From NCBI GenBank assembly GCA_036558125.1, contig DATBGE010000075.1, positions 1 through 12,687 of the forward strand: a DNA stretch of 12,687 nt, given 5' to 3'. Positions 1-6,369 of the stretch are shown piece after piece. This stretch comes from DATBGE01 sp036558125. GTDB taxonomy: Bacteria > Gemmatimonadota > Gemmatimonadetes > Gemmatimonadales > GWC2-71-9. Both the position numbers and the translations under genes were made by a program. Numbering within the stretch: position 1 is the stretch's first letter; each line of letters starts with the position of its first letter. Below the pieces are notes generated by a model. The model was given only the letters and a program-made list of their open reading frames with translations. It was not told where the DNA came from and searched no databases.

Positions 1-2372
1 TCGTCCACGCAGGGCTCTGGCGCCAGCCGCCGTTCCCCGACGCCAGCCGCATCGCAATGCTCTTCCTCCACCGCAATCCCCGGGGTGAGCCGCCACAGCA
101 GGAGCGCTGGTCGTTCGGCCGATTCGAGCTCCTGCGAAAAGCGCAACGTAGTTTCGAAGTCGTGGCCAGCTACTCCCCCGCAAGTCTCTCAATCTCCGGA
201 GACGGGGACGCGGAGTTGGTCCAGGGGGAGCGGGTCTCCGCAGCTTACTTCCAACTCCTGCGGGTCGGCGCGGCTCGCGGCCGACTGTTCACCGAAGCGG
301 AGGACGATCCCGCCGCCCCGACACCCGTTGTGGTGCTCGGCCACGGGCTGTGGACCCGTCGCTGGGCCGCCGATCCGTCCATCATCGGACGAACGATTCG
401 ACTCAACGGAGTCCCCCTGACCGTGATCGGCATCCTGCCACCGGAGTTCGCCGGTCTCTCGGGCCGCGCCCAGCTGTGGATTCCGAGGACGATGTCGCCC
501 CAGATCACTTATCCCGAATATCTCACCACCAACCAGAACTTCATCAGCGCGGTCGGCCGGCTGCGGCCCGGCGTTGATCTTCCCACCGCACGGAGCGAGC
601 TCGCCGTCCTCGGGGCCAGCATCAATCGGGCGTTGCCCAGCGATCCGGATTTCCCGGACGAAAAGGTGACGGCTACAGCTGCGACCCTCAATGAGGCCCG
701 GGCCAACCAAGCGGTGCGACGCTCACTCTTCGTCCTCCTCGCCGGCGTTACGGTACTGCATCTTCTGGCCTGCGCCAACGTCGCGAACCTGTTGCTCGGC
801 CGCGCCCTGGCCCGGCGACGGGAGTCGGCGGTGCGCCTCGCATTGGGAAGCAGCAACCCGCGACTCTTTGGTCACATTTTCCGCGAAGGGGTGGTGATTG
901 CCTTGCTGGGAGGTCTCGTAGGCATCGCGCTCGCGGCGTGGCTCAGTTCCCTCATCGTGGCACCAGCCAATGTCTGGGCGCCGCGCAACTTCTACGGCAG
1001 CCTGGCCTCCTTCGACTCTCCCTCGTTCGACCTCGCGGAGCTCTTCTTTGGTATCGGCCTGACACTCGTGACGGCGCTGTTGGTCGCGACTCCAGCCGCA
1101 ACGAGTGTATTCCGTCTGAACCTGGCAGCGGGGGTCAAAGCTGGATCGCGCGGTATTGCCGAAGGCGCGATGTCGCTGCGCCGGCCATCGCTCCGAGGGA
1201 TCATCGTCGGCATCGAAGCGGCATTCGCCATGATGCTGGTAGTCTCGGCGGCATTGCTCATCGACAGCTTCGAGCGGATGCGCCGAGCTTCGATCGGTGT
1301 CGAGCCCGCGCATATTCTCACCTTCTGGGTGATCCCCTCGGAAGCGCAGGTACCGCCGGCTGCCGCACCCGCGTTCGTATCACGACTGCTCGACGAACTG
1401 AGAAAGGTGCCGGGCGTGGTCTCGGCCTCGGTGGATGGGGGAGCGCCGCTGGCCGGCACTGCCAGCAGCGTCCTCTATATAGAAGGCCGGCCGATGCCGG
1501 CCCCGGGGCAAGCACCTCCGGTCCTCCGCCACTACATCGCCCCGGAACACTTCGCCACACTCGGCATTCCGATTCTGCGCGGCCGAGCGTTCACCGACGC
1601 CGACGTCGCCGGTTCGCGGCGGGTCGCGGTGATCAGCGAAACGGCAGCCCGGCGTTTCTGGCCGGATGAGGATCCGCTGGGCAAACGGGTCTGGTTCGGA
1701 GGCGGCAGCAGCTTCGACAGCCCGGACTCGAGCGCTGAGATCGTCGGGATCGTGGGAGACGTGGTGTACGCTCCGCTCGACCTCCGGCCCAATTTCTCCA
1801 GCTTCTACACGCCGTATGCCCAGTTCACCTATGCCGCGCGCGCGGTGTTCCTGCGAACGGCCGGGGATCCGTGGTCCGTTGTGCCGGAGGTGCGGAAGGC
1901 GGTCGCAATCGTGAATCCCGATCTGGCATTGCAGGATGTGCAGCCACTCACCGACATCGTGAAGGATTCGTGGGGGCGGAACCGCTTCGAGGCGATCTTG
2001 TTCAGCGCTTGCGGGATCGCGGCACTGATGCTGGCGGCCAGCGGCATTTTCGCCGTGCTCGCCTACCTGGTCGCAGACCGAACTCGTGAGTTCGGCATCC
2101 GCATCGCCCTCGGCGCCACGCCGCGACACGTGCTATGGCAGGTGCTGCGCGAGGGTATGACGTTTCCTCTGGTCGGACTGATAATTGGGGTAGGATTGTC
2201 CCTCGTCACCACCAGATTGCTGCAGTCGTCGTTGTACGAGATCTCCCCGCAGGAGCCCCGCCTGTTCGTGGGGACGGCGTTGCTTCTCGTCCTTGTGTCG
2301 GCAGCCGCCTGCCTGATTCCGGGCTGGCGGGCAACGCGGGCCGACCCTGTACAGGCGCTGAGTGCGGAGTAG
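1..2372 (+). CDS. ADOP-type duplicated FtsX/MacB permease, 5' partial
   Basis: The frame is open from base 3 to the TAG at 2370-2372, giving 789 visible residues. An ATG at 57 exists, but the codons before it read LWRQPPFPDASRIAML, the conserved 'LRPLPYPDPDRLV' segment of this family, so the true start lies outside the window. Domain order: first periplasmic core (to about nt 680), first FtsX transmembrane block (about 720-1130) with RRESAVRLALGSS, second periplasmic core (about 1200-1970), second FtsX block (about 1985-2340) with DRTREFGIRIALGATP. The C-terminus ATRADPVQALSAE is a normal family end, so the 3' side is complete. No ATPase domain is fused. Family members are inner-membrane permeases, probably acting with a separate MacB-like ATPase in export or envelope stress; the substrate is unknown. 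Many lie next to PadR regulators, but none is visible here. Confidence 0.93.
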   Translation, partial: VHAGLWRQPPFPDASRIAMLFLHRNPRGEPPQQERWSFGRFELLRKAQRSFEVVASYSPASLSISGDGDAELVQGERVSAAYFQLLRVGAARGRLFTEAEDDPAAPTPVVVLGHGLWTRRWAADPSIIGRTIRLNGVPLTVIGILPPEFAGLSGRAQLWIPRTMSPQITYPEYLTTNQNFISAVGRLRPGVDLPTARSELAVLGASINRALPSDPDFPDEKVTATAATLNEARANQAVRRSLFVLLAGVTVLHLLACANVANLLLGRALARRRESAVRLALGSSNPRLFGHIFREGVVIALLGGLVGIALAAWLSSLIVAPANVWAPRNFYGSLASFDSPSFDLAELFFGIGLTLVTALLVATPAATSVFRLNLAAGVKAGSRGIAEGAMSLRRPSLRGIIVGIEAAFAMMLVVSAALLIDSFERMRRASIGVEPAHILTFWVIPSEAQVPPAAAPAFVSRLLDELRKVPGVVSASVDGGAPLAGTASSVLYIEGRPMPAPGQAPPVLRHYIAPEHFATLGIPILRGRAFTDADVAGSRRVAVISETAARRFWPDEDPLGKRVWFGGGSSFDSPDSSAEIVGIVGDVVYAPLDLRPNFSSFYTPYAQFTYAARAVFLRTAGDPWSVVPEVRKAVAIVNPDLALQDVQPLTDIVKDSWGRNRFEAILFSACGIAALMLAASGIFAVLAYLVADRTREFGIRIALGATPRHVLWQVLREGMTFPLVGLIIGVGLSLVTTRLLQSSLYEISPQEPRLFVGTALLLVLVSAAACLIPGWRATRADPVQALSAE

Positions 2373-2652
2373 GGGTCAGGCCGAGGGTCAGGGTGCGGCC
2401 GTCGGCGAGCTCGATCTCAAGCGCTCCCTCTACCACGAGAAAGAGCTCGTCGGACTGAGGATGCTGGTGCCAGGGATAGTCTCCGGCCAGTACCGCAAGG
2501 CGCAGACAGCTCGTGTTCACCCGGCTCAGGACCTGGTTCCGGTACTGCTCGGTGACGGCTGCCGCCTCCTTGGCGACGTCCACCACGACCAGCGGCGGGA
2601 ATCGCACTGGCTCGCTGGCATTGGCCTCGAGTGTGGGCATTGAAGGTGTCAT
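2206..2652 (-). CDS. Cupin-domain protein, truncated: C-terminal half replaced by antisense of the permease
   Basis: ATG at 2652 is preceded by GAGGA (2661-2665) at 8 nt spacing, which supports it over the TTG two codons upstream. The first cupin motif is clear: GDYPWHQHPQSDELFLVVEG carries the HxH pair and the Glu that bind the metal, followed by EIELADGRTLTLG. A family member would continue with a PGD turn and the second motif (PxGxxH). Here, just after TLTLG, the frame passes at about 2372 into the antisense of the permease gene and runs to a stop at 2206-2208, giving a Pro/Arg/Thr-rich tail with no cupin features. The second metal-binding half is therefore missing and the product is probably inactive. 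The real gene content ends near 2373-2390. The gene is probably a remnant of a mannose-6-phosphate-isomerase-like cupin joined to the permease by a deletion. Confidence 0.6.
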   Translation of the reverse strand: MTPSMPTLEANASEPVRFPPLVVVDVAKEAAAVTEQYRNQVLSRVNTSCLRLAVLAGDYPWHQHPQSDELFLVVEGALEIELADGRTLTLGLTPTPHSAPVQGRPALPASPESGRRLPTQGREATPSPRTGGAPAGRSRTTTTAAIWW

Positions 2653-2695
2653 TGGCAAGGTCCTCGTCGAGCCTCATACTCGGTATCTGGCCGGG

Positions 2696-2767
2696 TCAGC
2701 GAAGCTGCACGACCGTGCCCCGAACTGCCAGCAGGGTGGCCAGCGCCGGCCACTCCCGTCGGCGCAT
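2696..2767 (-). CDS. 23-codon signal-peptide-like ORF coupled to the di-heme enzyme gene
   Basis: The TGA of the di-heme enzyme gene (2769-2767) overlaps an ATG (2767-2765) as TGATG, a usual arrangement for translational coupling. The ORF reads MRRREWPALATLLAVRGTVV then QLR and stop. A basic N-terminus followed by a hydrophobic stretch looks like the start of an exported protein, but there is no mature domain. The other two frames continue for only 16-20 more codons. The likeliest reading is the 5' remnant of a third operon gene whose body was lost in the same rearrangement that left the adjacent cupin truncated. A functional micropeptide is possible but less likely. Confidence 0.35.
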   Translation of the reverse strand: MRRREWPALATLLAVRGTVVQLR

Positions 2768-3960
2768 CAGCGGCGTATGGCGGGCGCGACTCCCGGGTCG
2801 GCGAAACGCGGCTCGGCCAGGAACGCCGAGTCAGTCAGCGACTGCAGGAAGGCGATCACGTCGTCGATCTCGGCGTCCGAGATCACGAAGCCGCGTACCA
2901 GCCCGGACTTGAGGGGGCTCAGGCTGCCGTCGCCGGCATAGGGCCCGGAATCGATCTTCCGCCCTCCCCGTGCGTAATGCAGGATCACGTCGCGGAGCGT
3001 CGCAATGCTGCCGTCGTGCATGTACGGGGCGGTCACCGCCACGTTGCGCAACCCCTGCGGCCGGAACTTCCCGCGATCGTTGGGGCTGAAGGTCAGCTCG
3101 TAGAGCCCCTGGTTGCCGGCCGGATAGCTGCCGTCGCCACCGATGTTGTAGAGGCCGGTATTGAAGAACGGATAGGTAATCGTCCCCGGATCCGTGTGGT
3201 GATCTCGGTAGGAGGTGGAGAAGTTGAGCCCGCTGTGGCAATGGAAACACTCCAGCCGCTCGGAGTTGAACAGACGAAGCCCACGCACCTGTTGGGGCGT
3301 CAAGGCTGTCCCATCGCCGAGGTAGTAGCGATCATATGCGCTGTTGCCCGAGATCAGGGTGCGGCAGAAGCTGGCCAGGGCGAAGGTGATTTGGTTGACC
3401 GTCGCCCCCGGGGGGCTGCTCGGAAAGGCGGCGGCGAACTGCGTCCGATAGGTGCTGTCCTGGTCGAAGCGCTGCAGTACCTGCGCCCGGATCCCGTCGG
3501 TTACGCCGAGCTCGATCGGGTTGTCCGACATGATCGGGATCTTGATCTGATCTTCCAGCTCGAGCAGCGCCCTATTGCCCCAGGTGAGCGTGCTGAAGTA
3601 GGTCGCGTTGGCCAGCCCCTGGCTGTTGCGGAGCAGCGGGTCTCCAGTGGAGCCGTGCGGAGTGGGGAGACCGTCGCTGAACCCCAGGCGCTGCTGGTGA
3701 CAAGACGCGCAGGCCTGAGTCTGGTTGCCTGAGAGCCGGGTGTCGTAGAACAGCCGGCGCCCCAACTCGATTTTCTCCGCCGTCAGCGGGTTGTAGTCGG
3801 GAATGGCTGGCACTTGGAAATGCTCAGGCAAGTGCAGGAGCACACGCAGGCTGTCGGCCGGGTGGGGAGAGGTTCCGGAGTCCCCGCAGCCGAACGCGGC
3901 CGCCACGAGAGCGGCCACGCCGGCGCGCAAGAGAGAGAGGCGGTGGAGAGCTATTGCCAC
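2767..3960 (-). CDS. MbnH-family di-heme enzyme (cytochrome c peroxidase/MauG superfamily), lipoprotein
   Basis: Start taken as GTG at 3960, 1 nt after the TAA of the MbnP gene (3964-3962), giving 397 residues. An ATG at 3984, overlapping that gene, is the alternative; neither has a clear Shine-Dalgarno, so translation is probably coupled. The N-terminus RLSLLRAGVAALVAAAFGC fits a lipoprotein signal with Cys25 as anchor. Two c-type heme motifs are present: CASCH (84-88) and CFHCH (238-242). APYMHDGSIATLRDVILHYA (311-330) and FFNTGLYNIGGDGSYP are family signatures. Trp127, in TLTWGNRALLELED, lies in the region where relatives keep a tryptophan between the hemes. Known for the family: MbnH uses peroxide and a bis-Fe(IV) state to convert a Trp of partner MbnP to kynurenine. 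The adjacent partner gene makes that role likely here, in the periplasm. Confidence 0.92.
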   Translation of the reverse strand: MAIALHRLSLLRAGVAALVAAAFGCGDSGTSPHPADSLRVLLHLPEHFQVPAIPDYNPLTAEKIELGRRLFYDTRLSGNQTQACASCHQQRLGFSDGLPTPHGSTGDPLLRNSQGLANATYFSTLTWGNRALLELEDQIKIPIMSDNPIELGVTDGIRAQVLQRFDQDSTYRTQFAAAFPSSPPGATVNQITFALASFCRTLISGNSAYDRYYLGDGTALTPQQVRGLRLFNSERLECFHCHSGLNFSTSYRDHHTDPGTITYPFFNTGLYNIGGDGSYPAGNQGLYELTFSPNDRGKFRPQGLRNVAVTAPYMHDGSIATLRDVILHYARGGRKIDSGPYAGDGSLSPLKSGLVRGFVISDAEIDDVIAFLQSLTDSAFLAEPRFADPGVAPAIRR

Positions 3961-3961
3961 C

Positions 3962-4906
3962 TTAGTGCACCACGAACACGGCATTGTTGGCGGCGGTCGC
4001 GGCGCCGGTAGCGACATCGATGCCCAGGTTGCCGAAGACCAGGGCGGTATGAGGCTGGGACGGACTCGAGTGCGTCGCGACACCGGGTACCAGCGGACCG
4101 CCCGGTGCCTGTTCCACCTGGAAGTCGAGGCCGGCCAAAAGTGCTCCCAGGTCTACCCCGACTACGTCGGTCATGTGGAAATGGTCGAAATGAACAATTG
4201 CGGTGTTAAGCTGGTCACAGGTATTCCTGTCGGTCATGGCGCGTGTGCCATCACCTCCACAGCCCGTGCTTCCGACGTGGACGTAACCCTCCCCAGGGTT
4301 GCCGTTATCTGACAGGGTGAAATTGAAGACGAAATGCCGGTAAGCGTAGGCCCACGACCAGTGCATTTCCGCCAGCGGGGACGGCGCGTCGGCCTCCGTG
4401 TGATTGGCGAGGACATCCTTCATGACCGGCTGCGGAATCCCGACGTCGAAGCTGATACTATGGACCTGGTCGGGCTTGCTCTGCCCGGTAATGACCAAAT
4501 TGGTCCGTGCGGTTCCCTCGGGGTAGCTCAACCCGGTCCCTGCACAGGCACCGCTCGCCGTGCCGGTGAGGTCAATCAGAGCGACCTTCCCGCTGGAAGA
4601 GCTGTATTGGAAGTCGTTCTCGTCGAGCTTGACGGTAAGCTCCCCGCCCTGATCGTTATAGAACCGGAGGTTGCTGACGTAGAACCGCAGGTCACTCATT
4701 TCGATCGAGACGGTGCCGCCCGGCCCCAAGCCGGTGAGCGTCTCGCCGCAACCTACCACCTGACCGTTGTAGACCGCAGCGAAGTTCAGGGTGAAGGGGT
4801 CCAGCTCCTCCGGCGAATTCGAATCGCTACAGGCGGTTGCGATCACCGCCGCGAGAGACAGTACACCGATGCCGATCCTGCTTCGGGTGAACATTGTGGA
4901 CGTCAT
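3962..4906 (-). CDS. MbnP-family copper-binding lipoprotein (four-Cys 'metallo-mystery pair' protein)
   Basis: ATG at 4906 is chosen because AGGAG (4917-4913) sits 6 nt upstream and the lipoprotein signal then starts properly: FTRSRIGIGVLSLAAVIATAC with Cys26 as the lipid anchor. The frame is open further up to 4963 but that extension has no signal character. The mature 289 residues carry the four family cysteines Cys53 (VVGCGE), Cys121 (GACAG), Cys216 (STGCGGDG) and Cys230 (RNTCDQ), presumably two disulfides. MHWSWAYAY (181-189) matches the family motif with tryptophans at 183 and 185, and a His-rich stretch HFDHFHM lies at 239-245. Family members bind copper in the periplasm using His and a kynurenine made from Trp by MbnH. 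The partner enzyme gene starts 1 nt after the stop, so the pair is one transcript. Confidence 0.92.
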   Translation of the reverse strand: MTSTMFTRSRIGIGVLSLAAVIATACSDSNSPEELDPFTLNFAAVYNGQVVGCGETLTGLGPGGTVSIEMSDLRFYVSNLRFYNDQGGELTVKLDENDFQYSSSSGKVALIDLTGTASGACAGTGLSYPEGTARTNLVITGQSKPDQVHSISFDVGIPQPVMKDVLANHTEADAPSPLAEMHWSWAYAYRHFVFNFTLSDNGNPGEGYVHVGSTGCGGDGTRAMTDRNTCDQLNTAIVHFDHFHMTDVVGVDLGALLAGLDFQVEQAPGGPLVPGVATHSSPSQPHTALVFGNLGIDVATGAATAANNAVFVVH

Positions 4907-4912
4907 CGTTAG

Positions 4913-4917
4913 CTCCT
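4913..4917 (-). promoter_or_regulatory. Shine-Dalgarno AGGAG deciding the MbnP start
   Basis: AGGAG on the minus strand, 6 nt before the ATG at 4906. It is the best ribosome-binding site in this block and selects 4906 over the upstream start at 4963. Confidence 0.75.
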
Positions 4918-4995
4918 GAATGCCCGAATCTGGTTTGGTAGCCGAGACGCCCCCCCCCGTCACTATGCGCGGGGTGAGGGAGTACGTCTGGCGCG

Positions 4996-5020
4996 CCGGG
5001 GGGTCAGAGGAGCCCCCCGG
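4996..5020 (-). promoter_or_regulatory. GC-only hairpin between the His/Cys-rich gene and the MbnP gene
   Basis: CCGGGGGG (4996-5003) can pair with CCCCCCGG (5013-5020) around a 9-nt loop: 8 perfect G-C pairs. No T-tract follows on either strand, so it is not a classical intrinsic terminator. It lies in the 138-nt gap of an otherwise tight gene row and could cause partial termination, protect mRNA ends or change the expression ratio. Function is inferred only from position and stability. Confidence 0.4.
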
Positions 5021-5044
5021 ACGCTACGAGATATCAGCTGACGA

Positions 5045-5431
5045 TCAGGACGTCAGGGGAGGGCCGATGGCCGGGGGGAAGATGAAGTCGGGTAGGACGA
5101 TACGGGGTGCAGGCCGCAAGATCCGGCCGTGGGTGGCAGCGACCACGACCACGGGTAGTGCGAGCAGGGGACTCGCCGGGAGCGCGGCCCGCGCCACACA
5201 GCAGGTGTGCCCGATGCATTTGCAGGGCTGACCCCGGGTCGGGCTGTCCGGCCCATGGCTGTCACCACGGTCGTGAGTCGAAGCCGCGCCGTGATGGTGT
5301 CCAGCGGCCATGCCAAGGAGCGAGCTTGGCGATGGCTCCTCGCACCGGTGTGGCAGCGCCGGCAAGGCGATGCCAAACGCGTACACTGCGGTAAGCAGGA
5401 CACCGACGAGCCAAGGCTGGCGTTGGCGCAT
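5045..5431 (-). CDS. His/Cys-rich small membrane-anchored or exported protein, likely metal (copper) binding
   Basis: 128 residues. An N-terminal hydrophobic segment (WLVGVLLTAVYAFGIALPALP, about 7-27) looks like a signal peptide or anchor. It is followed by His-rich GHHHGAASTHDRGDSH (44-59) and then PCKCIGHTCC (69-78), with four Cys and one His in ten residues. A second hydrophobic stretch lies at about 84-100, and the end, FPPAIGPP, resembles the C-terminal pattern of DUF2946-like small proteins found in metal loci. The frame beats the overlapping 131-residue frame (5448-5053) because it alone gives a sensible signal peptide and metal-ligand clusters. The start ATG lacks a good Shine-Dalgarno. 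It lies directly upstream of, and in the same direction as, the MbnP/MbnH pair, which suggests a role in handling copper at the membrane. Exact function unknown. Confidence 0.72.
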   Translation of the reverse strand: MRQRQPWLVGVLLTAVYAFGIALPALPHRCEEPSPSSLLGMAAGHHHGAASTHDRGDSHGPDSPTRGQPCKCIGHTCCVARAALPASPLLALPVVVVAATHGRILRPAPRIVLPDFIFPPAIGPPLTS

Positions 5432-5469
5432 GGACTGATAAACTGCAACCGACCGCGCGGCTTCGCAAC

Positions 5470-5672
5470 CTAACAGGCCTGCTGATCGCGGGTGTGCCGG
5501 TCGCCCCTCATTCCAGCCGCGGCCTCGGCGAAGCCGCGGGGCAGCACATCCGCGTAGTCGTGGAGCAGGTGAAAGCGGAGATAATCCCAGACCCGGGCGA
5601 GAAGAAGGCCAACGCCAGGAGCGGGAGGGCGCCTAGCAGGAAGCAAGGGAGCGCAATGAGGCGCGGGGACAT
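5470..5672 (-). pseudogene. Small membrane protein split by a frameshift near 5600
   Basis: From ATG at 5672 one frame gives MSPRLIALPCFLLGALPLL and a continuing transmembrane stretch, then runs into SPGSGIISAFTCSTTTRMCC and stops at 5508. In the neighbouring frame the same DNA gives ARVWDYLRFHLLHDYADVLP then RGFAEAAAGMRGD and a stop at 5470-5472. Third-base GC is high in the first frame up to about 5605 and high in the second frame after it, so one base is missing (or two extra) near the GAAGAAGG run at 5600-5607. Restored, it would be a protein of about 67 residues with one membrane helix and a polar tail, ending 38 nt before the His/Cys-rich gene. I do not recognise the family. It may be real decay or a sequencing error. 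Confidence 0.45.
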
Positions 5673-5673
5673 C

Positions 5674-5703
5674 TTCGATTTCTTCGTGGCTGTAGTCCTA
5701 AGC
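5674..5703. repeat. Short CTTCG(T/A)-type dispersed repeat
   Basis: CTTCGATTTCTTCGTGGC followed by TGTAGTCC resembles the CTTCGTGTCTTCGTG block at 7222-7236 and 10944-10955 in this window. It abuts the start of the frameshifted membrane gene. It is assigned to the same loose repeat family with modest certainty. Confidence 0.4.
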
Positions 5704-5758
5704 TGGCCAGAGAGCTCTGATTCCGTTGGGCACTGGGAGTCCTGCGTGAATTCCCCAA

Positions 5759-5915
5759 AAAGCTTACCGCGGAACACGCGGATGAACGCGGAATGATGCT
5801 GTTCTTCCTTGTTTGGGATCGGTTCGTGACGCAGGAACGGCGATACTTTGCACCCAGCAATAAGGAATCACTTCTGCGTGTTTCCGCGTGTTCCGCGTCA
5901 TCCGCGGTAAGCTTT
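5759..5915. repeat. 157-bp MITE-like inverted-repeat element
   Basis: The ends are a perfect 15-bp inverted repeat, AAAGCTTACCGCGGA at 5759-5773 and its complement at 5901-5915. Inside each end the sequence goes on as short iterations of ACGCGGA with 2-3 nt between them (ACACGCGGATGAACGCGGAA on the left; TGACGCGGAACACGCGGAAA on the right, read inward), so the arms pair imperfectly for about 33 nt. The centre (about 5794-5875) has no coding capacity. ATTCCCC occurs on both flanks (5750-5756 and 5923-5929) but asymmetrically, so it is only a possible target duplication. No transposase is present, so any movement would be in trans. Confidence 0.7.
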
Positions 5916-5952
5916 GCCTTCCATTCCCCGACCCCTGCACAAATCACGCGAC

Positions 5953-6333
5953 TCAGGCCTCTGCGATAGCAGCGATGGACACCTTCAGGCCCGGTATTTT
6001 CGCTGGCAGCTTAGCGCCTTGGCGTGCCGGAGGGTTGGAGGGGAACCACTTGAGCCACTCCTCATTCATGCCCTGAAAATCCTGTTCGTCTGCCAACACG
6101 ATCGTGACACTCACGACTTTATCCAGCGAGCTGCCGGCGGCCTCCAGAATCGCCGAGATATTCCTCAGACATTGGCGAGTCTGTTCCTGGACAGTGGTGC
6201 CAACTATGGCGCCGGTCTGCGGATCGTGTGGTGCCGTGCCTGACACGAAGACAAGACCCGCGGCCCTCACAGCCTGGCTATAGGTGGCTGGTGGCGTGGC
6301 CGCATTGGGAGTGAAGATGATCTGTCGAGCCAT
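5953..6333 (-). CDS. RidA (YjgF/YER057c/UK114) family protein lacking the usual catalytic Glu
   Basis: 126 residues, the normal length. ATG at 6333 follows a GGGGAG run at about 5 nt. Family features: YSQAVRAAGLVFVSGTAPHD (18-37), QTRQCLRNISAILEAAG, and PPARQGAKLP with the conserved substrate-carboxylate Arg at position 104. The C-terminal strand is normally VEIEAIA; here it is VSIAAIA (118-124), so the position matching Glu120 of E. coli RidA is Ser119 and the second Glu is Ala121. RidA proteins hydrolyse reactive enamine/imine intermediates from PLP enzymes in the cytosol. Loss of the Glu argues for altered or lost deaminase activity, as in several Rid subfamilies. It lies 36 nt downstream of the cupin gene, probably on the same transcript. 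Confidence 0.93.
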   Translation of the reverse strand: MARQIIFTPNAATPPATYSQAVRAAGLVFVSGTAPHDPQTGAIVGTTVQEQTRQCLRNISAILEAAGSSLDKVVSVTIVLADEQDFQGMNEEWLKWFPSNPPARQGAKLPAKIPGLKVSIAAIAEA

Positions 6334-6369
6334 TGTTACTCCCCGCTTCCGAGCTGGCTTGGAGGTATC

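Larger units (their letters stand above)
5673..5952. other. Gene-free spacer filled with repeats
   Basis: No convincing coding sequence. The stretch holds a CTTCG-type repeat at 5674-5703 and the inverted-repeat element at 5759-5915, listed separately. The remaining sequence (5704-5758 and 5916-5952) shows no clear promoter or terminator. Short ORFs crossing it derive their codons from the repeats. Confidence 0.6.

Noticed and set aside
57..59. ATG at 57 as the start of the permease gene
   Set aside because: The frame is open upstream to the window edge and encodes a conserved family segment (PPFPDASRIAML), so this is an internal methionine.
723..1313. 196-residue minus-strand ORF
   Set aside because: Antisense to the permease's first FtsX region; composition rich in Arg, Glu and Gln without domains.
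2977..3732. 251-residue plus-strand ORF
   Set aside because: It lies entirely antisense to the di-heme enzyme gene, which has clear heme motifs; long shadows are expected at high GC.
3962..4083. N-terminal extension of the di-heme enzyme to 4083
   Set aside because: It would overlap the MbnP gene by about 120 nt and adds a Pro/Ser/Arg-rich stretch before the signal peptide; it is the shadow of the other gene.
4996..5020. Intrinsic terminator ending the His/Cys-rich gene transcript
   Set aside because: The stem is strong but no T-tract follows on the minus strand, so a standard terminator is not supported.
5053..5448. 131-residue minus-strand ORF overlapping the His/Cys-rich gene
   Set aside because: It lacks a signal peptide or ordered domain; the other frame gives a signal-like start and clustered metal ligands.
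5750..5929. ATTCCCC pair as a target-site duplication of the inverted-repeat element
   Set aside because: The copies sit 2 nt and 7 nt from the inverted-repeat ends, so they are not symmetric; a 7-base match may be chance.
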